A DNA stretch of 64,000 nt from positions 62,001 to 126,000 of the forward strand of contig CAVXPD010000008.1 of NCBI GenBank assembly GCA_963763575.1, in the 5' to 3' direction. Within the stretch, counting starts at the first letter, position 1; each line of letters starts with the position of its first letter. The notes under the pieces were generated by a model. That model was not told the origin of the DNA, ran no database searches, and was given only the letters and a program-made list of their open reading frames with translations. The DNA comes from Bog-473 sp963763575 (GTDB lineage Bacteria > Actinomycetota > Acidimicrobiia > Acidimicrobiales > RAAP-2). Below are positions 9,647 through 17,625 of this stretch, piece after piece. Both the position numbers and the translations under genes were made by a program.

Positions 9647-9830
9647 CTGTCCCGACTTTGTCCTAGCGCGTCCCGGCGTCCCGCTGTGTCCCAATGCGTC
9701 CCACGCTCAGATCTCGACAAGTCCGATGAGCAGCGAAATCGGGACACAGCGGGACGGGGCAGGATCTACCCAGATTCTGCTGATCTCCCTGATAATGCTG
9801 AATCGCAAGTTCGATTCTTGCGAGCCCCAC
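9647..9830 (+). repeat. Island module 1: GTCCC repeats ending in a tRNA 3' half
   Basis: The module opens with CTGTCCCGACTTTGTCC, runs through several GTCCC/GGGAC copies and ends in a tRNA-like 3' half. The T-arm is perfect: GCAAG at 9805-9809, loop TTCGATT, CTTGC at 9817-9821, followed by the acceptor-strand-like GAGCCCCAC to 9830. No matching 5' half lies upstream, so this is not a whole tRNA gene. The same block, with compensatory stem changes, ends module 3. The layout resembles an attachment site of a tyrosine-recombinase element at a tRNA end. Immediately after it CCCACTAATAAC occurs twice (9826-9837, 9840-9851). Confidence 0.6.
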
Positions 9831-9938
9831 TAATAACCGCCCACTAATAACTGCCTCATCGGATTCTGGCGGGGTCGCGTGCCTCAGCGGACGATGATCG
9901 AACTGAGGACCAGTCAGTTCGGGCGCCCGGCTCTTGGG

Positions 9939-11297
9939 TCAGGTGATGACCGTTACAGGCACATCGGAGGTCGTCGTGGTCCCGTTGCCGAGTTCACCGT
10001 CACCGTTGTAGCCCCAGCAGCTCGCTCGCGCCGACGCGAGAACGACGCAGTAGTTGCCATCGCCAGCGTTGCCATTGCCAACCACGAGAGCGTTCGCGCT
10101 CGTAACTCCAGTCACGGCCACCGGCACGTCGGATCCGGACGTCGTCCCGTTCCCGAGCTCGCCCTGACCGTTGTACCCCCAGCACTTCAGCTTGCCTGTC
10201 GACAGCAGGGCACAGGAGCTTCCGTCGCCGCCCACGACTGTGCTAGCGCCCGTGATGCCCTTCACCGTCACCGGAATGGTCGAACCGGTCGTCGAACCAT
10301 TGCCGAGCTCGCCGTCATTGTTGTAGCCCCAACATTTCACGTTGGAGGTCGAGAGCAGCGCACAGGTGCCCAAATAGCCGCCACTCACTGCCGTGGCGCC
10401 GCTGAGTCCCAGAACCCCGACGGGGAGGTCGGAGTTCGCGGTGGTCCCGTTCCCAAGCTCGCCCTGAGCGTTGTAACCCCAGCAACTCACCTTGGCAGTC
10501 GCGAGAACGGCGCAGTAGTACCCGTCGTTGGAGAACCCATGGCTGGCGACTATGGCGCCTACGCCGCTGACCCCGCTCACGGCCACCGGCACGTCCGAGC
10601 CGGTCGTGGTCCCGTTCCCGAGCTCGCCCTGACCGTTGTACCCCCAGCACTTCAGTTTGCCCGTCGCCAGCAGGGCACAGGAGCTTCCGTCGCCGCCCAC
10701 GACTGTGCGTGCGCCCGTGATGCCCTTCACCGCCACCGGAGTGGTCGAACCGGTCGTCGAACCGTTGCCGAGCTCACCGTCCGCGTTGTAGCCCCAGCAC
10801 TTCACCGCACTCGTCGATAGGAGCGCGCAGTACCCGTAGAAGCCCCGGCTGACCGCTGTGGCATTCGCGATTCCTTTTACCGACACCGGGATGGTGAAGT
10901 TGGTCGTGGTCCCGTTCCCGAGCTCGCCGTAGGCGTTGTAACCCCAGCACTTGACCGTTCCCGCTGCGAGCAGCGCACAGTAGCTGCCGTCGCTCCCTCC
11001 GCTGCCAATGGCGGATGTGACGGTTGTGGCAGTCGAGATTCCCTTCACCGTCACAGCGACATCGGAGCCCGATGTGGTCCCGTTACCCAGCTGGCCGTAG
11101 CTCCCGCCGCCCCAGCACTTGACGGTGCCGCTGGTCAGAACCGCACAAGAGCCGTCGAAACCAGCGACGACAGTGTGCACCGTAGGGAGAGGACCTTCGG
11201 AGGCAGCAACATCCGCTGCCCCTGCGGAGAGGGATCCGGCGGCGATCGTGATCGCTCCCACGAGCGTGATGCACCAAATTCCGAAATGTCTCTTCAT
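9939..11297 (-). CDS. Secreted RCC1-repeat beta-propeller protein
   Basis: 452 residues from the ATG at 11297, chosen because it opens a clean Sec signal peptide (MKRHFGIWCITLVGAITIAA, then SLSAGAADVA with a likely cleavage after an Ala). The rest is eight near-identical RCC1 repeats of about 50 residues, each marked by CWGxNxxGELGNGTT or close variants. RCC1/BLIP-II-like proteins fold as seven-bladed propellers and serve for binding, not catalysis. Here the role is extracellular and the partner unknown. The repeats are also similar at the DNA level, so copy number may change by recombination. It is read on the minus strand between island modules 1 and 2 and has no operon partner. Confidence 0.82.
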   Translation of the reverse strand: MKRHFGIWCITLVGAITIAAGSLSAGAADVAASEGPLPTVHTVVAGFDGSCAVLTSGTVKCWGGGSYGQLGNGTTSGSDVAVTVKGISTATTVTSAIGSGGSDGSYCALLAAGTVKCWGYNAYGELGNGTTTNFTIPVSVKGIANATAVSRGFYGYCALLSTSAVKCWGYNADGELGNGSTTGSTTPVAVKGITGARTVVGGDGSSCALLATGKLKCWGYNGQGELGNGTTTGSDVPVAVSGVSGVGAIVASHGFSNDGYYCAVLATAKVSCWGYNAQGELGNGTTANSDLPVGVLGLSGATAVSGGYLGTCALLSTSNVKCWGYNNDGELGNGSTTGSTIPVTVKGITGASTVVGGDGSSCALLSTGKLKCWGYNGQGELGNGTTSGSDVPVAVTGVTSANALVVGNGNAGDGNYCVVLASARASCWGYNGDGELGNGTTTTSDVPVTVIT

Positions 11298-11637
11298 CGC
11301 CAACACCGCCTTGTGTGCCTGCATACCCACGAAGGATGGGCGTTGGCTTGCTACCACTGTTTTCTCGGAGAGTCAAGGGGCGTTGCAGGGGGAGCCCACA
11401 ATGGCGAGCCGTTTCTCGGGCGTCCTTAGGGCATCGTTCAAAATCGGAGCACGGGCCGGGTTCTGGAACCGGGAGCTCAGCGCGCGTTGGGGGCACTTGC
11501 CACGCCGCATGTCTGGAGCATGTGATGCGGTGGGTACGAGCACGACGCACCTTTATTCACGGCGGTGTCCGAACCATCGGCGCTGTCATGGGCGGTGCGG
11601 AAATCCCGTTCCTCGTGCGCATTCGGAGATCGGCAAT

Positions 11638-11828
11638 CTGTCCTAACTGTGTCCCAACAATTGGGGTCCCAGCCCGTCTCGTCGAGTCCAGACGAGCCTT
11701 AGCCTCACTATTAGTTAGGTGAGACCGATGAGCAGCTGAATTGGCACTATTTGGGACGCATCGAGTCCGGGTGAGATTCTGCAGACTGCTCAGGACCATC
11801 CGCTGCATGATCTGCGGCGGTTCTCACG
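11638..11828 (+). repeat. Island module 2 (degenerate copy)
   Basis: It opens with CTGTCCTAACTGTGTCCCAA, then an inverted TTGGGGTCCC and CAGCCCGTCTCG, which line up almost base for base with the opening of module 3. Further on CCGATGAGCAGC and AGATTCTGC match module 1. The tRNA T-arm seen in modules 1 and 3 cannot be recognised, so this copy appears decayed. The right border is set by analogy with the ~190-base length of the other two. Confidence 0.5.
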
Positions 11829-12669
11829 GGCGGGCGTCGCTTCGATGTGGAGTGGCCCACGAGGATGCGTAGACGAACAACGCGCCGATCAACAGCAAGC
11901 CAACCAGACATTGCGCTATGGCGAACAAGACAATGACAGCACAAGTCGCTCCGGCGACAGAGAGCAAAACCGCGTTACCCCGGCTAACGAGACACATGTG
12001 ACGGCGAGCGCCGCGTCAAGAGCGGCAGAGCCGCCATTACTAACCGTGGCGTCGTAGCGCGTCTCAGTGGCCGCGGGAGAGCACGACGGCGACTGGTAGT
12101 GCGACTGGACGAGCTTGACGAAAGACACAGCGACGTTTGTCCTCGAGAGCCTTCGATATGAGTGGTGCCCCGCGCGTTGAGCCTGACTCGGCCTGCCTCG
12201 ACCACCTCATGAGCTGACGGGTTTGCAGAAGTTCGGGCAGCGGCAGAGTCACGAGACTCAAGTCCATAGCGCTTCGGTCGTTATCGGTTGACCCATCCCG
12301 CATAGCCGGTAGTTAGCCGGAAGTGGTAGGCGCGTGAGCAGGTGGAACTTGCACGGCCCCGTCGGCGTGAGCAAGTCCCACACCGCCGGCGCTCGGACAT
12401 CTGGCGTGCCGACGGGATTACAACGTGGTCTTCACCGCTTCAGTCGCATCGGAACTGCCCAAGCTGGTCCCGATCTCCGAGATCAGCGCCGCCACAGGTT
12501 CAGTGTGGACGATTCGTGGCCCTCTCAAACAAGCAAGATTTCCCGAAACGCCCGTTGACTTTCCGACGCTCCGTGACGCAGTATGACAACGCGGAGTTCC
12601 AAAAGGCGGTGGTGTTCGGGGCAGAAAAGGCTCAACGTCGTATGCGCCCTTCTTGAAAGGTCTACCAAA
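11829..12669. other. Long non-coding stretch upstream of the lectin operon
   Basis: 840 bases with lower GC than the metabolic regions. Frames up to 100 codons occur on both strands but none has a good ribosome site, domain or normal composition. It presumably contains the promoter of the operon that begins at 12670; I could not fix its position. Confidence 0.45.
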
Positions 12670-12876
12670 GTGCCCGAAAGGTCGGACCCCAGCTGCACGC
12701 CAGACGATCCATCAACATCCAGTAGCCGTCAGAGACCGAAGAGAGGTGCCTTGCCGACACCCAAATCTGTAATCGAGCGTGCGAAACCGTACATTCCTGA
12801 TAAGGACAAAGTGGATGAACCTTCGGAAACGGAGAGCGATTTGGAGACGGATGTTCCCGGCGAAGAGGGAGACTGA
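12670..12876 (+). CDS. Small acidic protein with PKRGAxPxPxS motif
   Basis: 68 residues from the GTG at 12670, which has AAAGG eight bases upstream; the frame stays open further 5' but without a comparable start. Its middle reads PKRGALPTPKSVIERAKPY, closely matching the N-terminus of the next protein (PKRGAIPSPRSALAASVPH). After that comes a strongly acidic tail (DEPSETESDLETDVPGEEGD). There is no signal peptide or membrane segment. It ends 66 bases before the lectin gene and is very likely in its operon. The shared motif suggests a common leader, docking or export tag. Whether this is a substrate, a decoy or a precursor peptide cannot be told. Confidence 0.55.
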   Translation: MPERSDPSCTPDDPSTSSSRQRPKRGALPTPKSVIERAKPYIPDKDKVDEPSETESDLETDVPGEEGD

Positions 12877-12942
12877 TCGAGACTCCGGACTTCTAAACGC
12901 AACCTAGTCAGCACGCTTCAATTCAACGCGAGGGAGACTCAA

Positions 12943-14721
12943 ATGCCTGACCAATCCCCGAAACGAGGCGCGATCCCGTCACCCCGGAGCGCTCTCGCCG
13001 CCTCGGTACCCCACGTCGCTTCTATCGGGGCGCCTCCCAACTTTATTGTGATTCCCCAGACGATCTCGTTTTGGGGCAACTACTTTGACGGTGACTGCGT
13101 CACAGCCGAAGAGGCGTTCGCCAAGGCGTGCAACAGCCCGGAGATCTTTATTTCGGATGACGAAGTGATCGCGTGGGCAACGGAACACGGTGTCCTCAAC
13201 GGTGCTTATCTCACCCAGGTGATGGACTCGATGGAGACGGATGGATTCGCCGTCGGTACCTTCGTCTATGACGATGGCCCTTACTTTTCTGTCGATTGGA
13301 CAGACGCTGCAACTTTGCAGAGCGCCATTTTCAGTGGGCCCGTCAAACTCGGTGTCGCAGCTGACCAGCTCGATGCCGTATGGCTAGCGGCGGGTGGGAG
13401 TGAGTCGGGCGGTGTGTCCGGATGGTTCGCTACGGGATTTGTTGCCGATCCCAACGAAGATCACTGCCCTTCACTTTGCGGCTATGGATCTTTGTCCTGG
13501 CTGGCACAACAGTTGGGCGTCCTGGTTCCATCGGGGGTGGACGGAACGCAACCCGGTTACGCGATGTTCACTTGGGATTCCATTGGGATCATCGACGTGC
13601 CTTCGATGATCGCCATCACACAAGAGGCGTGGCTCCGCCAGCCCACAACGGTGACGAACAGGTTCTCGCCCTGGGCGAACCAAGACCTCACGGCGGCGAC
13701 GGGTGGCCCCACGGTGCAGGCCGCTAGCGGGCTTTCGAGCTTCGCGGACGGCGCGGGCGAGCACGCCTTCTACGTCGGCAGTGACTCGCACGTCCACCAG
13801 CTCTTTTGGAACCACTCGGCGTGGGCGAACCAAGACCTCACGGCGGCGACGGGCGGCCCCACGGTGGAGGCGGGTACCGGGCTTTCGAGCTTCGCGGACG
13901 GCGCGGGCGAGCACGCCTTCTACGTCGGCAATGACTCGCACGTCCACCAGCTCTTTTGGAATCACTCGGCGTGGGCGAACCAAGACCTCACGGCGGCGAC
14001 GGGCGGCCCCACGGTGGAGGCGGCTACCGGGCTTTCGAGCTTCGCGGACGGCGCGGGCGAGCACGCCTTCTACGTCGGCAATGACTCGCACGTCCACCAG
14101 CTCTTTTGGAACCACTCGGCGTGGGCGAACCAAGACCTCACGGCGGCGACGGGCGGCCCCACGGTGGAGGCGGGTAACGGGCTTTCGAGCTTCGCGGACG
14201 GCGCGGGCGAGCACGCCTTCTACGTCGGCAATGACTCGCACGTCCACCAGCTCTATTGGAATAACTCGGCGTGGGCGAACCAAGACCTCACGGCGGCGAC
14301 GGGTGGCCCCACGGTGGAGGCCGCTACCGGGCTTTCGAGCTTCGCGGACGGCGCGGGCGAGCACGCCTTCTACGTCGGCAATGACTCGCACGTCCACCAG
14401 CTCTTTTGGAACCACTCGGCGTGGGCGGACCAAGACCTCACGGCGGCGACGGGCGGCCCCACGGTGGAGGCGGGTACCGGGCTTTCGAGCTTCGCGGACG
14501 GCGCGGGCGAGCACGCCTTCTACGTCGGCAATGACTCGCACGTCCACCAGCTCTATTGGAATAACTCGGCGTGGGTGGACCAAGACCTCACGGCGGCGAC
14601 GGGCGGCCCCACGGTGGAGGCGGGTACCAGGCTTTCGAGCTTCGCGGACAGTATGGGCGAGCACGCCTTCTACGTCGGCAATGACTCGCATGTCTACCAG
14701 CTCTATTGGAGTGGCCCGTAA
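12943..14721 (+). CDS. Papain-like domain fused to seven-bladed PLL-type lectin propeller
   Basis: 592 residues; the ATG at 12943 follows GAGGGAG at good spacing. Residues 1-25 carry the PKRGAIPSPRS motif and no Sec signal. Residues 30-235 look like a papain-fold domain: Cys52 in GDCVTAEEAFA, His174 in EDHCPSLCGYG and Asp212 in FTWDSIGI are placed like a Cys-His-Asp/Asn triad. Whether it is active is not known. Residues about 244-592 are seven 50-residue repeats (AWANQDLTAATGGP to HVHQLFWNHS) of the PLL/fucose-lectin type. Seven copies make one closed propeller, expected to bind fucosylated or methylated sugars. Likely role: a sugar-targeted cysteine peptidase or binder acting outside the cell by an unknown export route. 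Confidence 0.75.
   Translation: MPDQSPKRGAIPSPRSALAASVPHVASIGAPPNFIVIPQTISFWGNYFDGDCVTAEEAFAKACNSPEIFISDDEVIAWATEHGVLNGAYLTQVMDSMETDGFAVGTFVYDDGPYFSVDWTDAATLQSAIFSGPVKLGVAADQLDAVWLAAGGSESGGVSGWFATGFVADPNEDHCPSLCGYGSLSWLAQQLGVLVPSGVDGTQPGYAMFTWDSIGIIDVPSMIAITQEAWLRQPTTVTNRFSPWANQDLTAATGGPTVQAASGLSSFADGAGEHAFYVGSDSHVHQLFWNHSAWANQDLTAATGGPTVEAGTGLSSFADGAGEHAFYVGNDSHVHQLFWNHSAWANQDLTAATGGPTVEAATGLSSFADGAGEHAFYVGNDSHVHQLFWNHSAWANQDLTAATGGPTVEAGNGLSSFADGAGEHAFYVGNDSHVHQLYWNNSAWANQDLTAATGGPTVEAATGLSSFADGAGEHAFYVGNDSHVHQLFWNHSAWADQDLTAATGGPTVEAGTGLSSFADGAGEHAFYVGNDSHVHQLYWNNSAWVDQDLTAATGGPTVEAGTRLSSFADSMGEHAFYVGNDSHVYQLYWSGP
13672..14721 (+). repeat. Seven in-frame 150-bp tandem repeats
   Basis: The block CAAGACCTCACGGCGGCGAC recurs at 13681, 13831, 13981, 14131, 14281, 14431 and 14581, exactly 150 bases apart, so seven units fill the gene up to its stop. 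Units differ at few sites: LFWNH versus LYWNN, and EAGTG versus EAATG versus EAGNG. The mosaic of these variants suggests unequal exchange or gene conversion between units. Confidence 0.95.
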
Positions 14722-14811
14722 GGAATATCCAGATTCATCGCTCGACTGGCGCAACCAGGCTACCGACGATCATGACATCGCACTATTCAGTTGAGCGCAA
14801 AGGTTGCCAGA

Positions 14812-15005
14812 TGCGGGACAAGGACGGTCCCAGAGGGATATTCGCCAGACGATCGTCCAGTGCGGGCCAGTTAAGAAGCGCAACTATCGAAGAACTGGAC
14901 GCAATGCTGATCGATGATCTGGACGGAGGGTCAGGCGACGGAGACGCAAGACCGGGACGACCAGCTGGTTGTAATGCGCGGGCAACATCATTCGCTGATC
15001 CTTAA
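14812..15005 (+). CDS. Possible third small gene of the lectin operon
   Basis: 64 residues from the ATG at 14812 with AAAGG eight bases upstream, 90 bases after the lectin stop. The start MRDKDGPRGIFARRSSSAG is loosely like the PKRGAxPxPxS leader of the two genes before it, and the middle is acidic (EELDAMLIDDLDGG). There is no known domain, signal or membrane segment. The likeness may be chance, so existence of the gene is uncertain. Confidence 0.3.
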
Positions 15006-15150
15006 ATGCGCTACGCAAGTCTGGGGTCGGTCAGCCGTTGCGAAGGTTGTGCCATAAGGGCCGAACCGGACGCGCCGCGAGCTCGGACGCGTTCGGCGGG
15101 ACTTCGTAGCCGAGTTCCGGATTGCGGTTGCGCACGTCGGATTCACATTG

Positions 15151-15342
15151 CTGTCCCAACTTTGTCCCAACAGTTGGGCCCAGCTCGTCCCGCTCAGTCC
15201 CGCTAGATACCACCAAAGACGTCCTGGGCGCTCGTTGACCAGGACGGAGTGGGAACAAAGCGGGATCGACCGGGACTTAGTGGAATGCGGAGACCTCCCA
15301 GATAAATGCTGAGGTCGCTGGTTCGATTCCAGCTAGCCCCAC
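15151..15342 (+). repeat. Island module 3: GTCCCAAC repeats ending in a tRNA 3' half
   Basis: It opens with CTGTCCCAACTTTGTCCCAA, two direct GTCCCAAC copies followed by GTTGGG inverted. It ends with a perfect T-arm: GCTGG at 15317-15321, loop TTCGATT, CCAGC at 15329-15333, then TAGCCCCAC to 15342. The T-stem differs from module 1 at paired positions on both sides, so the base pairing is kept. No 5' tRNA half is present. Length and internal order match module 1. Together they look like the two ends of a 5.5-kb inserted element. Confidence 0.6.
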
Positions 15343-15500
15343 TCGAGATCCCACCGCTACGGCTGCGAATCGGTCCCCGACCTTGTGCCAGCTTTGGTCT
15401 GCCGTCTCGTCCCTACGGTGTCCGGTCGAAGCAAGCTCTCTTCCAAAAGGGCGTCGTCGGACCGTTCTGACGATAAGGAAGGTTCCGCTCGCCGCGACAT

Positions 15501-17300
15501 CTATCCCGCCGGCACTGGTGGGGGCGCGCTCCAGATGAACGTGCCCCAGTTCGTGTAGGTGTCCCGGTAACCCGGGGGCACCATCTCGCTCGCCATGAAG
15601 ACGCGCGTTCCCATCACGACGCCCATGGAGTAGTCGCCCCATCGACATCCCCCGTAGCTGGGGCCGACGAAGGCCGCGTAGCACGTGAATCCGTCTTCCG
15701 GAGCCGTACCGGGCGAGGCGACCATCACCGGTCCCGTGGGCCCGTCAATGTTGTAAGAGACGTAGCCCGGGCTCGGGTAGTTGCTCGCACCGCTGAGCGA
15801 GAAGAGCAGGTAACCGACGCCCGCAGAGTTGACGACCGTGTACGGATAGAGGAGCGAGGTCCCTTTTACCGCGACGACACCTTCATGGGGCACCGTGGCG
15901 GTCAGCGACGTCCCGGACAGTGTCGGCGCGATGATGAACCAGTCCACCGCGTCACTGCCACTGGTCGTTGCCGTGTCGAGCTGCGCGTAGACCTGTCCGT
16001 TGACGTAGGTCGGCTCCATCTCCGCGTTGAAGTCCGCCTGAATGCCGCCTGGCGGATCCTGCACCGCCTTCCCCAGCGGCCGCGGGCCCGCCTTCTGCGA
16101 GGCGTCGTTGGGGAACGAATAGGGCTGCGCAGCAACGATCGTCCGGTACAACGTCGGCGGCGTCGTCACCCCTGGCGTCGCCAGGGTCGAGGTGTCGTTG
16201 AGGGCGTAGACCACGAGTCGGTGGTCACTGAACGCGTTCGAGTTCGACTCCACGAAGTACTCCGTGTTCGGCGCGAATTTGGCTCCCGGAGGAGTGCTCG
16301 TCGGAGCCACGATGTAGGGCTGACCGAAGGGGTCCTTCGTCAGGCGGTAGCCGAAGACCGGGGGAAGCGGCACGTTCCCGCCCGCCGCGAGCTCGAGCGT
16401 CTCCTTGGACACGGCATACATGATCACTCCGTTGTAGGCACCGGAGGCGATCCCGAATTCGTCCGTCGTGATGTAAATACCGTTGTTGTCGGCGCCGAGC
16501 TCGTCGTAGTCGCCGAAGCACGGGCATCCAGCCGTCGACGTGTCGGTCGTCGGGAACGAGTAGATGGTGTAACTGCCGGTCGGATCCGCAGTCGTGCTCA
16601 CCGCCAGGAATTGGGTGCTAGGCGTCACCACTTTGCCCGAAGCGTTCAGCGTACCGACGTCGAACTCCTGAAAGAACCAGTGCTTCGTCGGCGCGTCGAA
16701 GTAGCACCGTGGGTCGGACATGAACGTCCCGGACGGCCGCAACAATGCAGACGCGGACGCGACCGGTGCCATCAGCTGTGCACCGCCCTGGTTGTAGACC
16801 GCCAACGCATTGTTGACGAACTCCATGACGTAACTGCCACCAGCGCACAGTCCCTGGTCGGGTGGCTCGAGGTCCACACCACCTTTCGTGCCGGCTTGTT
16901 GGACGCCACCCATTGCGCTGAATCCGGATTCACCGGCCACGTTCGTGTTCGTGATCGGTGTCGTCGGCGTGTTGGGCACGTTCGTCCCGGTTCCCTGCGG
17001 GGCGTGCGCCAAGATGCTGTTGTCGACTGAGCGGTACGTCTCCGTCGTGGGCGACACAGCGGCTCCCTGGGGCGTCTCCGTAGGCCTGACACCGGCCTGC
17101 GCCGCCAAAGCCGACAGGTTCACTTGCCCGACGATCTTCAGTGGCGGCGAGAACGTGGACACAGGGACGACGCTCGATGGGGTGGCTGCACCGGCGCCGG
17201 TCGTTGCCTGTCCCGACATGGACGCCCCGGTGACGCCCACCCCGAGTGCTGCGATCACTGCGGCGCCGAGGACACGGATGCGGACAAAGCGGGCTCTCAC
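15501..17300 (-). CDS. Secreted protein of unknown function
   Basis: 599 residues from the GTG at 17300, preceded by AAGGGAG eight bases upstream; the frame continues 36 codons further but that part is Arg-rich and not signal-like. Residues 1-30 form a signal peptide (RFVRIRVLG, then AAVIAALGVGVTG). The mature part contains blocks typical of large extracellular actinobacterial and soil-bacterial proteins of unknown role: DLEPPDQGLCAGGSYVMEFV, DPRCYFDAPTKHWFFQEF and CPCFGDYDELGADNNGIYIT. The pattern suggests a beta-propeller-like fold, inferred and not shown. It begins right after island module 3, but codon use and GC resemble the chromosome. Confidence 0.75.
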   Translation of the reverse strand: MRARFVRIRVLGAAVIAALGVGVTGASMSGQATTGAGAATPSSVVPVSTFSPPLKIVGQVNLSALAAQAGVRPTETPQGAAVSPTTETYRSVDNSILAHAPQGTGTNVPNTPTTPITNTNVAGESGFSAMGGVQQAGTKGGVDLEPPDQGLCAGGSYVMEFVNNALAVYNQGGAQLMAPVASASALLRPSGTFMSDPRCYFDAPTKHWFFQEFDVGTLNASGKVVTPSTQFLAVSTTADPTGSYTIYSFPTTDTSTAGCPCFGDYDELGADNNGIYITTDEFGIASGAYNGVIMYAVSKETLELAAGGNVPLPPVFGYRLTKDPFGQPYIVAPTSTPPGAKFAPNTEYFVESNSNAFSDHRLVVYALNDTSTLATPGVTTPPTLYRTIVAAQPYSFPNDASQKAGPRPLGKAVQDPPGGIQADFNAEMEPTYVNGQVYAQLDTATTSGSDAVDWFIIAPTLSGTSLTATVPHEGVVAVKGTSLLYPYTVVNSAGVGYLLFSLSGASNYPSPGYVSYNIDGPTGPVMVASPGTAPEDGFTCYAAFVGPSYGGCRWGDYSMGVVMGTRVFMASEMVPPGYRDTYTNWGTFIWSAPPPVPAG

Positions 17301-17625
17301 AGTCGCGACTCCCTTGCCTTGACTCCGCAGCGGGCTGCGAAGCCTTCCTCTCTGCGTGCGCCGCCGACAATACGGCCGGCCACGCGTGATGGCAACAGGC
17401 TCACGCAAGCCTTGTGCTCCGGATCACAACGAGGACGTTGGCCTCACTGCCGTCCGAAGAATGGCACGGGTCCGCGCGCTCGATGCGCCACAGCGGTGTC
17501 ATGAGGCTCACCGCGACGAACGGCCTCGACGGGCTGATCGAGTTCACGGCCACGACCGACGTCGCTGAGGGGTAGACGTCGCCGGCGGCGCCGGATTGAA
17601 ACGGGTCGTGCTCCGAGGGGACGAT
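17301..17625. other. Divergent promoter region
   Basis: 325 bases between the secreted-protein gene and the methyltransferase gene, read in opposite directions. No extra gene supported. Both starts have good ribosome sites at its edges (AAGGGAG on the minus strand, GAGGGG at 17615 on the plus strand). Promoter elements were not resolved. Confidence 0.4.

Noticed and set aside
9790..9830. Complete tRNA gene at the end of module 1 (and likewise at 15300-15342)
   Set aside because: T-arm and acceptor 3' strand are there, but no D-arm, no credible anticodon arm and no 5' acceptor strand lie upstream.
11119..12057. Several plus-strand frames of 70-175 codons round module 2
   Set aside because: No ribosome sites, no motif, Cys/Arg-rich composition; taken as non-coding.
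13672..14721. CRISPR-like repeat array
   Set aside because: Units are contiguous, coding, 150 bases long and have no spacers.
13471..14754. Long open frames on both strands over the lectin repeats (minus 427 codons; plus 363 codons)
   Set aside because: They are shadows of the 150-bp repeats: 150 is a multiple of three, so any open frame in one unit stays open in all. Composition is Arg-rich and unlike proteins.
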